Below, piece by piece: positions 12,051-23,846 of a DNA stretch of 64,000 nt. Under the pieces are notes generated by a model. The model saw only the letters and a list, made by a program, of their open reading frames with translations, had not been told where the DNA came from and made no database searches. Made by a program: the position numbers and the translations under genes. This stretch comes from Heterodera schachtii. Lineage: Eukaryota; Nematoda; Chromadorea; Rhabditida; Heteroderidae. Where the stretch lies: positions 58,776 through 122,775 of the forward strand of contig SIJG01000155.1 of assembly GCA_023374025.1 (NCBI GenBank), written 5' to 3'. Every line of letters begins with the position of its first letter. The first letter of the stretch is position 1.

Positions 12051-12751
12051 TAAATTTGTTTGCAATTTTTGCGTCAACTTTTTTTGGATTTCTTTCTTTA
12101 ATTTTAAAATATTGCTTCATCTTTTCTAATTTTTGCTCATTTGAATATTTATTTCTTACTTAAAAATAATAATTTAAATAAAAATAAATAAATTTCTTAT
12201 ATATTTTGGAATCAATTCTTTTTTCCATTTCCAAATTGTGTCGTGAGAAATGCCAATTCCTTCGCAAATTCTTTCTGTTTACCGGGGGCATATAATCTTT
12301 GAAATTCCTCAAATCGTTCAATGAATTCTTTCCTTTTCGCATTATAAAAATTCTTTTCCATCTTTTTATTTAAATTTAATTCTTTTTTCCATTTGTATAT
12401 TTTGTCGCGAGTTGCGCCTAATTTTTCCAATTTTCCTCTAAATTTTTGTTTGATTTTTCTGTTGATATTTTTCTCTTTCTCGCAACTTTTCTTTAATTGC
12501 CTCAAATTTAAGAATCATTTTTCTTTTCGGTTGACCTTTTGGTTCTTCTTTCGCATTTTGATCACTTTTGGTAATATTCTGATCATTTTAATTTGATCAA
12601 TTGATTCGATTCCCATTTCTTCTTTGTTTTCTTCTCTTTCTTTTTTATCCCATTCTTCGCCAAATATTTCATCAAAATTTGGTCGGATTTTGCCTATTTC
12701 AATTGTATAAACAAGACAAAATGTAAAAAATATTAAATGCCACAAATTCAT
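12050..12751 (-). pseudogene. Secreted HTH-like repeat protein, copy 1 (inverted, broken)
   Basis: From 12751 the minus strand encodes a signal-peptide-like start (MNLWHLIFFTFCLVYT). An acidic segment with RPNFDEIFGEEWDK follows, then a Lys/Glu-rich region. A helix-turn-helix-like motif, RDKIYKWKKEL, lies in another frame at about 12365-12420, and the later part is a charged helix. At least one frame change separates the leader from the HTH-like part, so this copy is broken. Its homologue at 22156 is on the plus strand, so this gene was inverted relative to the flanking duplicated sequence. Known families with similar YKWKKEL helices are homeodomain-like. Function here is unknown. Confidence 0.5.
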
Positions 12752-12970
12752 TTTCTTTTGAGAATGGAATTTTGGATTAAATGAATTTGTTTAATATATT
12801 TATTCGCTTTTTAATATTAATATTTATTATTTGTATTTTTCTTTAAAAATCTTTTCCAATAGTAGAATTGTTACGTAATTCTGAGCAGTTAAATCAATTT
12901 TTACAATAAGGAAAACTCATAAAAATTAATATACATATAATAAATACAATATTCAATTTTAAAGGTTTAA
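12752..12970. other. AT-rich spacer
   Basis: This is very AT-rich and shows no exon. The signal-peptide exons expected upstream of the following secreted-protein exon, by comparison with 23003 and 35169, are absent. Confidence 0.5.
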
Positions 12971-12973
12971 AAG

Positions 12974-13199
12974 GGAATGCAATTCAATGGCATTTTTGGA
13001 AGCAAAAAATGACCCCATGTTGGTGTTCGACGAATTGATGTTCAAATGGTTGGCATTCGCAGAAGCAGATAATGTGGCAAAAACATCCACCACCACAACC
13101 TCCTCATCCAATGGCACAATCAAAACTGTGGATTTTGTGATTGATTTTGTGATGAATGTGGCCAATGTGGACACATTTCTGTGGCCAAAAAAATTTTGA
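12974..13199 (+). pseudogene. 187-aa secreted protein family, copy 1 (terminal-exon fragment)
   Basis: This is homologous to exon 4 of the genes at 23003 and 35169. It includes MAFLEAKNDPMLVFDELMF and FVIDFVMNVANVDTFLWPK, then ends early at TGA (13197-13199). Exons 1 to 3 are missing. The sequence after the stop matches about 25255 of the second block, so a deletion of roughly 1.5 kb removed the rest of this exon and the whole cytochrome P450 tail. Confidence 0.7.
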
Positions 13200-13839
13200 T
13201 CTTTTCCGACAATAATCGTAAGAAATTTGATGTAAAGCAACCAACTAAATTTTGCTTCATTATATCATTCGATAGCTCAAATTTTCTCTGTTAATTTTCA
13301 AGATTTGATAATGAAACATCGTGAAATTATATGGTATTTTTATATTTGTTGTCAAGCTGTTCCTTAATTTTTCATTTTAAAATTTCAGTTTTTTCAAGCT
13401 GATCTTTTAGTCACAAAAAAATAAATAATTCAAACGCACCAAAAAATGAAATTTTAAATAAATTAATGCAAAAAAATACATTCAAAAATGCTTATCTACT
13501 ACATCCTAGAAGCTTCAAACAACCAAAAAGGAAATAGATATCCCGAAAATGGCGTGAAGTCGGTCGATAAAATTTCAGAAAAAATACCTAAGGGCTGGTA
13601 AATTTCTATGAAAAAATCATTATATGGGCACAAAACACAAACTTTAATCCGTAAGAATCGACCCGATTGGTGCTAGGTAGTTTTGTAAAAAAGTGCCAAA
13701 TTTATAGATTATCGAGAAAAACTCGATATAACTTTTCTTAAACACAACCAAATTAAATAATCATGGTGTCTTTGATAAACAAAAAAGAATATTGTAATAC
13801 ATTACCAAAATGGATAAATTTAAAAAAATGTTAGCGATT

Positions 13840-14075
13840 TGGCGCTCAAGCCGACTCCAACCGAATGCGACCCCTGCGGCCATATCAGATGCATCCTGCA
13901 GAGTGTATTAATTACTCCATTCATGGCCAAAGTCCAGCCCACCGCCTCGAATCGGACGCGAGACGGCACGCAGACACCACGGAGACAGCACACGTTACCA
14001 CCGTAGCGCATGTCGTCAAACCGTGAACACGAGGGGAAACGGCGCCGGCGAGCAAATCGCACCGACAGAATAGCG
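13840..14075. other. GC-rich duplicated island of unknown nature
   Basis: A short GC-rich block in AT-rich surroundings, repeated at about 25785-26035 with point changes and small indels. Open frames on either strand are not conserved in length between the two copies, which argues against a protein. It resembles structured-RNA or spacer DNA in composition, but I do not recognise it. Confidence 0.35.
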
Positions 14076-14856
14076 ATGATTCTTTTTGTAGGAAGTTGAA
14101 TATTTGGTTTGATTATTTGATGGGATGGGAATTCGGCGAGGGAAGGCAGAGAAAGGGATGCACTACATCGCTCACTCTCGTTTCTTTACCAACAAATTGG
14201 TGTACTATTTCTCGATTTTTGAGTCAAACCAAAACTCGGACTTTTCATCGGTTTCTTAGTACACAAGTATTTGGATTAACACAAGGGGTATAGGTCATAG
14301 ACCTACCATCCAAAAGAAAACGGTAGAGAATTATGTCAATTTTCCAGAAAAATTTGCCTAACCCCTTAGGGATTTTTTCGAAAATTTCCCAGATTTCAAG
14401 CCATTTTTGACTTTCTAGATCACCATGAAGGAGTGATCTGACTAAGTTGGTGTAAAAGACCTTTTTGATCAGGACCAAAAGTTAGCTTAGCAGAAACTTT
14501 TCCAGAATTTTTTCTCTGCCTAAAATGTTTTTTCATCGAGTAAAACTTTGTTTCCATACTTTTGTTAAGCCAAAAGTGGGGTCACTTTGGTTGCGCACCC
14601 GTAACTTTTTGATGGATTGAGTGATCTGGATGTCAATTGCCTTTTACTAGAGTAATATTTTAGGGCTTTATTTTGGCATACAAAAGTTTTTCGTTCAAAC
14701 ACTCATTTTGTGAAAACCCGGTTTGAAAAGTTTTAAAATTTATTTCCATACTTTTGTCCGTGACTGTATGTGTATCATTCATTTATTTATTTTTGCTTTT
14801 TTTTTTTGAGTTTTTTCGTGGTCAAAATGGGGTTCCCTTCTTTTGATAAATTTAAG

Positions 14857-15494
14857 CAGAGTGGCCAAGTGTGCTTATTTCTAAGATTTGTGCTTATTTC
14901 AGCATTACGTGCTTATTTTTGGATTTGAAAAAAATACATTTTTATTTCATTTTCTTGAGTGTAAAATGCCCCAAAATTTCAGTGAAAATCTGTTAAAAAA
15001 TGGTCAAAATTTCTATTTTTCCTCCGGCGGCGCCTTTCGGCACCGTCGGGCCCCCAAAACTTATTTATTTCATAGAAAATTGTCTCAAAATCTCAAAAAT
15101 TGGTCATTTTTTTGGTGAAAATCTGTTAAGAAATTGCATTGAAATTTAAAAAAATTTTCCCGACTCCGCCTACCGCCGCCGCCGGACCCCCCTCCCCCCC
15201 GGTTCCCAAGAAGTTTTGGAAAAAACGCGCCGCAAAAAAACATTTTTATTGTTTTTTAAATTTTGATTATTTTCCAAATCTGATTTTTGACCCCAAATGA
15301 AGATTTTTGTCGGACAAATGCTGATTTTGAAAATTTTCAGTTGAAGACCTTGTTTTAACGCGAATAAAATTTGTTTTAATTTTTTTCATGTTTTTATTGC
15401 GTTTCCTTCACGCTACTATTAGTTTTAGAATATCTTATTTTTGGGGTCCGAATCTTAGTTTTTGAGCCATTTTGTCTTATATAAAAAAAAAACG
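14857..15494 (+). mobile_element. hAT-like MITE, copy with eroded right end
   Basis: The left end CAGAGTGGCCAAGT follows the target sequence AATTTAAG at 14849-14856. The right inverted end has been lost and only TTAAG of the second target copy remains near 15496-15500. The interior is near-identical to the complete element at 26803-27454 and includes two GC-rich modules. Confidence 0.75.
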
Positions 15495-15938
15495 GTTAAG
15501 GCATTTTGTGCTTTTAAATTGTTTTTGTTTTATTTGACTATATATACATTACGCCAAATTTTCAAACATTTACATACATGTGTATGTATTCCTTAAGGTT
15601 CTTTTGAAATGTTCGATGCTTTTCGACCTTGCAAACCATGCATATGAGATCCATTCAAGCTAATTCCGAATCATGAACTCGAAAACAAACAAAAACATGA
15701 AAATTCAAACAAAAAAAAACATCGAAATTGTAGGTTTACGAAAAATATTTTCGAACAACAACATTTTTTGGTTTCAAGTTTGGGATTCAGAATTGGCTTA
15801 GATGGATGTCATCTTCTTGACCAGCCATTCTGAAATGGCCCATAAATTCTTCATTTTCGAGGCCTCCACCCCCTCGAACTTAACTGTCATTTACATAAAA
15901 TTTAGAAAAATTAAGATTCCTCTAAATACGCAATCATT

Positions 15939-18900
15939 ATGAGTGCCAGCAACAACAAAAAATCTTTGAAGAATGGCGGCGGTCGTCACGGTGCCACGGC
16001 AAATGCCAACAACAAAAAAGGTAGAAAAATTGAATATCCAGGAGAGACGGGAAATATAACACCGAAGTTTTTGAATTTTGGGTTAATGCTCACAAAATGA
16101 ACTTCTTTTTTTCCAGAATTTTAACCTCCTAACCCGATTTTGAGATTCGTTTTCGCACACTTTGTCGTTGTCCCTTTTCCTTATTTACGTGTTTTATGAA
16201 TATGAGTGTCTAACCTCTCGCTATCTGCACTCCTACATAAATACAAATACAAAAAATGAATCGATACAAAACAAATTTGCGAAACGAAACGAATGTCGAA
16301 TTCTGTTTTTTTTTTGTTTGCCCACCAAATTTAGCCATGCTCCGTGGTACGCCTCCCAAATTTTTGTACAATCGCTATTTCTGTTCAACATTTGTGCGCC
16401 AATTGGGTTCGGATGCCGAGTTGGAGCAGTACAGAAGGGCCAACACACTGCACCAACATGGGTTGAAAGATGGCCGAATTTACTTCGACTGTTCAAGGAA
16501 GGGATGTCCGTACAAAATGACAGCCATCAAAAATGGTCGGTTGTTTTTCGGTTTTCTTTTTTTTTCTGAGGGTCCCACCAATGGGAACCGGACAAAAGCA
16601 CGCCGGTCGAACATGCCGCTAGAAATTTAAAAAAAATTTTCAAACAGAATTTTTTTAAGAAAAAATTTAAAAAAAAATTTTTTATAAGAAAATTAAAGAA
16701 AAGAAATTTTTGAAAATTTTCAGCGATTTATTTGGAATTTTATGATTTATGCTATTCTTTTAACAGAACGCCAAGAATGGGCTGTGTACGACAAAAATGC
16801 GCACAATCACAAAATTGTTCCGTTCCGACCATACAATTTCAAAAGACGCGAACAGAAGGAAAAAGCAAGCGGAAGCCTTCCCGTAAATTTAAATGAAAAA
16901 TTTACTCATTTAAATTTTAAAAAATGGGAAATTTCAATTTTCAGGGCCAATTGTCGGCCGAAACTCGCCAAAATGCCGCAGAAATTGACAGAACTTGCCG
17001 TTTCCGTTTAACATTTGTGCGCCAACTTGGTTCGGATGCCGAGTTGGAGCAGTACAGAAGGGCCAACGCACTGAACCAACAGCGGTTGAAAGATGGCCGA
17101 ATTTACTTACACTGTTCAAGGAAGGGATGTCCGTACAAAATGACAGCCATCAAAAATGGTCGGTTGTTCTGGGGACCGAAACGAAGGCCAAAATTTTCGG
17201 GGACGGGACAAAATATCGCCGCCAAAATATCGCCGGCAAAATATCGCCGGCCGAAATATCGCCGAGACAAAATATCGCCGCCAAAATATCGCCGGCAAAA
17301 TATCGCCGGCCGAAATATCGCCGAGACAAAATATCGCCGCCAAAATATCGCCGAGACAAAATATCTCCGCAGAAATATCGCCGGCCGAAATATCGCCGAG
17401 ACAAAATATCGCCGCCAAAATATCGCCGCCAAAATATCGCCTAGACAAAATATCGCCGCCAAAATATCGCCGGCCGAAATATCGCAGCCTGAAATATCGC
17501 CGAGACAAAATATCGCCGCCAAAATATCGCCGGCCGAAATATCGCAGCCTGAAATATCGCCGAGACAAAATATCGCCGCCAAAATATCGCCGGCCGAAAT
17601 ATCGCCGAGACAAAATATCGCCGCAGAAATTTTTAAAAATTTTTTCATTCAAACCTAGAAATTTTTCATAAAAAAATTCGTAGGAAATTTCTTAGTAAGA
17701 AAACTTGAAGAAAAAAATTTTGAAAAAGTTTTCGGCGATTTTTTCGAAATTTTAAGAAAATTGCTGTTTTTCTCGCAAAATTTTCCAAAAAAAAAATTCA
17801 ATGATTTTTTCTTGAAATTTTCTTTTAAAAAATTTCTTAAGGTTTTTTTCTTGAAATTTTCTAAGTTTGAAAATTTTTCTTTTTAAATTTCTGCGGCGAT
17901 ATTTTGTTTCGGCGATATTCCGGCGGCGATATTTTGGGGTGTACCCAAATTTTCTTCGGCGGCGACCTTTCTTTCTTTTGTCGAAAATGATCATTTTCGA
18001 GTAGAATTTTGGCTGTTAAGCCATTTACTCTAACCATCTTCCATTCTCTCATGCCCTACTATTGCCTGCTAATGCACTTCATTTCCCCGCCCCATTCCCC
18101 GATGAACGCGGCTTTTGCCGTTCAACATTTTCGAAAGCGTCGTGGTTTGAAGGGCCCGTTTTCGAAACTTTTTTATCTTTAAAAAATTTTTGCGGCGGAT
18201 TTAGCAATTAAATTTGTAAAGAAAATTAATTTCAAATTTTTGGAAAAATCTGTTCTTTGTATCATTCGAAAGCTCTTAACATGCTCTATTAGCAGTACAA
18301 AAAGCGAAAAGATTTTCAAGCCTGGAAAAAATTTTATTAAGAAAAACTGCAAAAATGTCGACTTTTCGCGATTTTTCATGTATAACTTTTTTGCGAATTG
18401 TCTAATCGCGAAGCAATACCTTTGAAAAAGCTTCTAAACATGTTAAGCTTCCGAATGATATCAACAATGTTGGATTTGGACGACACAGAAAAAACGTATA
18501 GTGGAAAAACATGCTGGCGCCCAAACGCGTGGGCCCCCTGCTGGAGGGGGGGGCGGGGGTCCCGAAGCCCAAGGGTCTGGCCACGCCATTGCTATGTATT
18601 ATATTTTCTGAAAGTTTGACACTTTTATCTAAGGTTAGAATTTTTGTCCGGTTTGTATTCTCAGAAAATTCAAAAAAAAATTTAGCATTTCTTAATTTTC
18701 TCACTAAAAAAATTATTTATCCCATGTATGTTATTCTCTTAACAGAACACCAAGAATGGGCTGTGTACGACAAAAATGCGCACAATCACAGCAAAATTAT
18801 TCCAATCGGACAATATCATGCCGGAAAACGCGAGCTGAAGGAAAAGGCAAGCGGAAACCTTTCCGTAAAATTTAATTGCAAAATTTACTCGTTAAAATTT

Positions 18901-20011
18901 AAAAAATGGGAAATTTCAATTTTCAGGGCAAATTATCGGCCGAAACACGCCAAAATGCCGCAGAAATTGACACAACGCCAACAACGTCCTCTGCTGCCGC
19001 TGCTGGTGGCGCCAAAATTCAAAATTCTGCCCAACAGACGCCGTCTCCGCCGGCAAAATTGTTCGAATTGGCACAATGTGAGAAAGAAATGAGGCAAATT
19101 GCGACAAAATGGAATTTGCTCTTCAGCGAAAAACGGTAATGAACATAAAAAAAAAATTGAATTCTTTTGCGGGTAATTTTCGAACCGTCTGTCCTCTTCT
19201 TTTACCACACACTTTCGCTGTCTCTCTCTCTTTCTCTCCATTTTGTGGAGGCAACATCTCTTATTGGTCCTCTCTAACTGTCAGTTTTTTTTCTCTATTC
19301 ACTTGAGACTTAGTCAAATTTTTGTCGTCGATTCTCTAACTGTCTTTCCTCTTCTTTTCACACACTCTCTCGCTTTTTACTCTCTTCGTTTGCCCCTTCC
19401 CCCTCATTAATATGACAGTATCGTAATTCCTACCGTATTTAGTGGTTCTTATTTGTTTATGCCACCGCGGGACACCAAGGCGTTCAAGGACGGCGTTTTG
19501 TTGTCGCTCACTGACCGTGGCGATCACATTCGTGTGAGTTTAGGCGCATATTAGCAGCCAGGAGAAAAAAAAAAAATTAAAAAACTTATTCGCGAAATTG
19601 GACATAAAATGGCAAAAAAATCGGATATAAATTATTTGTGAAAAACGGTCTAAAAAAGCGAAATTTTCAACATTTTTTCTGCTTTTTGACACAAATTAAT
19701 CATTAAAAATAAAATAAATTCAACCAAATATTCTCTTAAAATTGAAACCCTACCGCCGATTATACCGCAATGGGAAATTTTTTACAAATTTTAAAATTTC
19801 AATAATTTTGACAGTTTTTTCATTATAAATTGAGTGGGAAGGCATAGTTTTTAAAAATGAATTTTCCCCATTTTTCACACAGATGGATGAGTTCCGCGCG
19901 TTCCGTTCTCAGGTGGACAAAATTCAGCGTTGGCCAAAAGAGCGTGGAGAGGCGACGATCATGCGTCTGGCCAGTGATCAGTGTGCCAGAATGTTTGCCA
20001 ACTATTCCTGA
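15939..20011 (+). CDS. Tandem WRKY/GCM1-FLYWCH-like zinc-finger protein, copy C
   Basis: Eight exons: 15939-16020, 16335-16535, 16767-16882, 16945-17158, 18746-18864, 18927-19135, 19443-19533 and 19883-20011. All junctions are GT-AG and phase-compatible, giving 386 residues. Two fingers of the form C-x4-C-x(about 21)-H-x-H are each split by an intron between the Cys pair (CSRKGCPYK) and the His pair (AHNH). Spacing matches the WRKY-GCM1/FLYWCH zinc-binding superfamily, whose members bind DNA or accompany Mutator-type transposases. A Ser/Thr/Ala-rich linker follows, then a conserved C-terminal module (MRQIATKWNLLF, DRGDHIR, IQRWPKERG) with no known match. A nuclear DNA-binding role is inferred. 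Intron 4 is unusually long because it holds a minisatellite and later insertions. If intron 6 were retained, translation would stop at the donor itself (CG|GTAATG) after SEKR. Confidence 0.75.
17208..17628 (+). repeat. ATCGCCG minisatellite inside intron 4 of copy C
   Basis: There are about 28 tandem variants of a 14-15 base unit, AAAATATCGCCGCC, alternating with GAAATATCGCCGAGAC and similar forms. Copy D has only two units at the homologous place (29161-29192), so the array expanded here after duplication. A short run of the inverse unit appears at about 17890-17937. The open frames on both strands across the array (KYRRQNIA and RRYFGGDIL types) are by-products of the repeat. Confidence 0.9.
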
Positions 20012-22155
20012 TCAAGCCATGGATTATTATTGCTAATGATGACTGATTTCTGGGGAATTTTGATCAACCTTAAAAAAATTTTGGTGTTACTTTTTCTTAT
20101 TTTTTTTTTCTTTTACATATTCCTTTTAATAATCGAACCCTTTTTTAGGTTGATAAACTTTTTTTTGTAATTTAAATCCACCACATTTTAAAGCACAAAA
20201 TCGAATTTGGATAAAATTAAAATAGAATTTTCATTAAATTTATGCTAAAATTGCAGAAATATTATTAAAATAGTTACAACTAGAGACCGGCGCGGGATTT
20301 TGCGGGTCCCAGGGATTAATCCCACGGGATCCCCTCCCGCAAAGAATTTTGAGTTCCAATCCCGCAGCGGGATCTGCAAATTTGGTTTTTTGTGCGGGAT
20401 TCTTCGGGATTTCACTGATTTTTTGAAAATTTTAAAGAACAGAATTCCAAATTTTTAGAATGAATTTATAATAAATTCAATAAAATTAAATCCATTTTTT
20501 ATTTAAAATTTCATCTAGAATTTTAAAGAAATTTCCCGGCGGCGCCTATCGGCACTGCCGGCAGCTTTTACTTATTAATCCTTTAGAAATTGAGTCAAAA
20601 AGTGCGACATTTAGTCAATTTTAGATAAAATCTGCGCAGCGGGAGCCGCATTTTTGAAATTTTCGGTGTTTAATTACAACTCAATAAGTTTCCGATTCTG
20701 AAACGTAAATGCGAAGTTCAAAAAAATAAAATAAAAGAATTTGGGTTTGAATTTGAGTTTTGTATTTTATTGATTTTGCTGAATTAATAATTAAAATGAA
20801 AAAATATTTAATTTTAAATGGGCATCTATTTGTAAAAGAACATACATATAAAGTTAAACAACAGACATAAAGTTACATGAGGCAGTTGTTGTCCAGCCTA
20901 GAAAGTGATGGAAGGGACGAGGGAAATCGGCGATTGGATTTAGGAGAAAGAAAAACGCCTAATCTCCGGGCCCTGAACCAATGAGCTCCCCAGTAATCCC
21001 ATGTGTGCCCACTAGCAGCGGTCATCTTGGTCTTCATTGGATAATTTATTTTGTGCTTAAAAATAAAATTTTAAAATAATACAAAAAGTTGTTGTTTTTT
21101 TTTTGAGAATTTTTCTATTGTTTTAATAATTGACAATCTCTTAATTTTTTTTTTTTTTTTTTTTTGCTTTTTAATCGCTCTTTTGTGGCGCGGTTTTGCA
21201 TAATGCTTATACGGGCTATTTTTTTACGAACTGCCCATTGTACGAACTGCCCTGATCCCAAAAAAATTGAAAAATATTCTATCCCAGTGGGGAATTGAAC
21301 CCAAGGGAAAATTGATGAAAAGCAAAAGGTTTGGTCACTAGACCACATTTGAACTTGATCAAAATTTCTCCTTATCCACCACTCCTACTCTTTTCTCACC
21401 AGACCCCCATTCTTACCATGTTTATTTAGTCCCGTCGGGGCCGGGACCTGAAAAACCGGGATTACCGTGCCGGTCTCGCCCAGCTCTAATTTAAACGAGT
21501 TTCAATAAAGAATTAATTTTTATTTAAAAAAATAAAAAATTCCATTTATTCTAAAATGGAAAAATGACCTATAGGTCTCAATTCAAATAGGCTTTAGTTA
21601 AATATATAATTTTACAAGGACCACACAAAAACAGTTTGAGTGTTGATCAAAAAAGTCTTTTACAGCAACTTGGTCCGATTACTCTTTCATAGTGACCGGT
21701 GCACCCCAATACACAGTGAAAAATAGGGAAAATTTTGAAAAAAATTCCTAGGGGGTTGGGAAAATTTTTCTGGAAATTTTAAGTTGGCCAATTATAAAGA
21801 GTATAAAATCCTCTACCGGTTTGCTTTTTGAATGAGGGTCTGCGACTTAAACCCGCTGAGGTATGGGCACTTCAATTTTGATATCACTTTTTTTATTGGC
21901 ACATTTACTAAATCAATTTTATCATTCGAAGACAATAATTTTTGTCGTTCGTGTATATAAAATGCATATAAAAATATTAAATTTTTTAATTAAATTTTTT
22001 CATAAAATCAGTAAAAAATTGATTTCTGTGCTAGGAATAAGTGAATTATCAATTTTGAAAATATTTGTTGAAGAGATATAATTGAGTAGTAATATGCAAT
22101 AAAAACCGAATAAATTATTAAAACAAATTCGTAATTCGATCTACCAAAAGTAAAA
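20012..22155. other. Intergenic with repeat insertions and SINE-like element
   Basis: No gene is seen. Relative to the homologous stretch after fragment B (about 11300-11600), this one has extra insertions at about 20315-20895 and 20945-21270. The first includes a GC-rich module at about 20534-20562. A SINE-like element lies at about 21275-21420 on the minus strand. An inverted copy of the dispersed repeat found at 14300-14470 spans about 21640-21830. Confidence 0.5.
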
Positions 22156-22770
22156 ATGAATTTGTGGCATTTAATATTTTTTATATTTTGCTTTATTTAT
22201 AACATCGAAACCGGCAAAATACGGCCAAATTTTGATGAAATATTTGGCGAAGAATGGGACAAAAATGAAAGTGAAGAAAATGGTACCAAATCAAGTGATC
22301 AAATGAAAAATGATCAGAATATTACCAAAAGTGATCAAAATACGAAAATGGAAACAAATGATCAACAGAAAAGAAAAAGAATTCAAAAATTTGAAGCAAT
22401 TAAAGAAAATTGAAGCAAAAAAGAAGATATCAATGGAAAGAGAACAACAAATTGAGAGTAAAATTGGAAAATTATTAGGCGTAAGTCGCGACAAAATTTA
22501 CAAATGGAAAAATGAATTAAAATTTTAAAAAATTAAAATGATGAAAAGAATTTTTATATTCATTTATTTTGATATTTTTTTGTTTAATGCAAGTTGAAAA
22601 TTCATGCAGATGCTCAGCAATTGGAATATGTGAAAAGAAGTGAGGAAATGAAATTAAGAAACCCAACGATAAGTGATAGTAAAATTGCCGAAATCTTTGG
22701 GTAGCAAACGAACCAGCTTAATCGGATGGAAGAAGAAGTTCGGCACGGCACCGAATCAAGTGTGAAATAA
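22156..22770 (+). pseudogene. Secreted HTH-like repeat protein, copy 2 (frameshifted)
   Basis: The leader MNLWHLIFFIFCFIYNIETG resembles a signal peptide. It is followed by RPNFDEIFGEEWDK and a basic stretch ending in KFEAIKEN and a stop at 22411-22413. In another frame the sequence continues with IGKLLGVSRDKIYKWKNEL to about 22527. After a likely intron ending near 22590 comes RSEEMKLRNPTISDSKIAEIF, then, after another frame change near 22700, SLIGWKKKFG. The two units look like helix-turn-helix repeats of homeodomain type (GVSRDKIYKWK, IGWKKKFG). A secreted protein with DNA-binding-like helices would be an effector-style architecture, but this copy has at least two breaks. The other copy is inverted at 12050-12751. 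Confidence 0.5.
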
Positions 22771-23002
22771 ACGACGCTGAAGTTTCTCGATAATTCCCTA
22801 AAATAAATACATTTAATGCCCTAATTATCATTAAAAATTTTCAATTTTATATAATTTTTTTCGTTTTTTGAATTTTTAAACAATTTATTTAATGCACTAA
22901 AAACACAAAATCCGTGTGAGATCGAAAGTCCGACTCCTAACCCCCCCAAATTTTTCTCATTCAAAAAAGCCGTAAAAAATAAATATTTAAATTTTATTTA
23001 AA

Positions 23003-23846
23003 ATGAATTACATTTTTATTATAATAATTTCCTTTATTCTTTTTTGTTTTGCTTGTACCAAAGAAAATGTGATAGAAATTGTCCAGCATAAAACAAGTAA
23101 TTTTTTGAAAGTTTTAATTGTTGTTAATAATCATTTATCATTTAAGAGCCTTCCCATCTCTCAGTTTTAATTAATGGACAAAGTAATAAAATCAAATTTA
23201 AATAAAAATATATTTTATATTTTTATGAATTCAGAGTTTGACTTTGACAAGTTCGGTGCGCATGTTTCGGATTATCGTGCTGACCGAAATGATTTAATTG
23301 ACAAACCAATGTTAGTAAATGTTTAAATTTCCGAAAGTTTTCACTAATTAAGGGCAATGAATTTTTTTAAATAAATCTTCTATAAACAAATTCAAAATGC
23401 CACCTTATTAAAATTTTCTTTTGAACACAATAAGATCCCATAAACTATTTAAAAATTTACTATTAAACCCATATTCAATTTTAAACATTTAAAAGGGAAT
23501 GCAATTCGATGGCCTTTTTGGAAGCAAAAAACGATCCCATATTGGTGTTTGACGAATTGATGTTCAAATGGTTGGCATTCTCAGAAGCAGATAATGTGGC
23601 AAAAACAACCGCCACCATAACCTCTTCCAATGGCAAATTAGAACTGTGGACTTTGTGATTGATTTTGTCATGAAAGTGGCCAATGTGGACACGTTTTTGT
23701 GGCCAAAATTGTTGTACGGTATTGACGAGCTGCGCAATCAGTACAATAGCGGTAGCAATAATCCGCAGATGCCCTCATTAAGCTTTGCGTATGATAAAAG
23801 CACACGCAAAGTTTGGCTTTCCAAAGGCATAATGTCATGCTTATAA
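23003..23846 (+). pseudogene. 187-aa secreted protein family, copy 2 (one frameshift)
   Basis: Exons are 23003-23096, 23147-23182, 23235-23310 and 23496-23846, with the same phases as the intact copy at 35169. The leader is hydrophobic (MNYIFIIIISFILFCFAC). Exon 4 is seven bases shorter than in the intact copy: two 3-base changes plus one single-base loss near 23632, where GGCAAATTAG replaces GGCACAATTAG. That loss moves the last third out of frame. Downstream codons remain open in the original frame to 23846, so the frameshift is recent or is a sequencing error. Confidence 0.7.

Larger units (their letters stand above)
13200..15938. other. Duplicated intergenic segment between blocks
   Basis: No gene is recognised. 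It is homologous over most of its length to about 25255-27900, with scattered small differences. It contains a GC-rich island at 13840-14075, a dispersed repeat with ATCACCATGAAGGAGTGATC at 14421-14440, and a hAT-like element at 14857-15494. The last part, to 15938, is the shared upstream flank of the finger genes. Confidence 0.55.

Noticed and set aside
17208..17628. CRISPR array
   Set aside because: Repeats are directly adjacent without unique spacers, and the genome is eukaryotic.
17103..17671. Long overlapping open frames on both strands encoding RRYFGGDIL- or KYRRQNIA-type repeats
   Set aside because: They lie wholly over the ATCGCCG minisatellite in an intron; six-frame openness follows from the repeat unit, not from coding.
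22910..22960. Bacterial or organellar insertion suggested by GC-rich patches
   Set aside because: Patches are short, repeated within the window and lack bacterial or mitochondrial genes.
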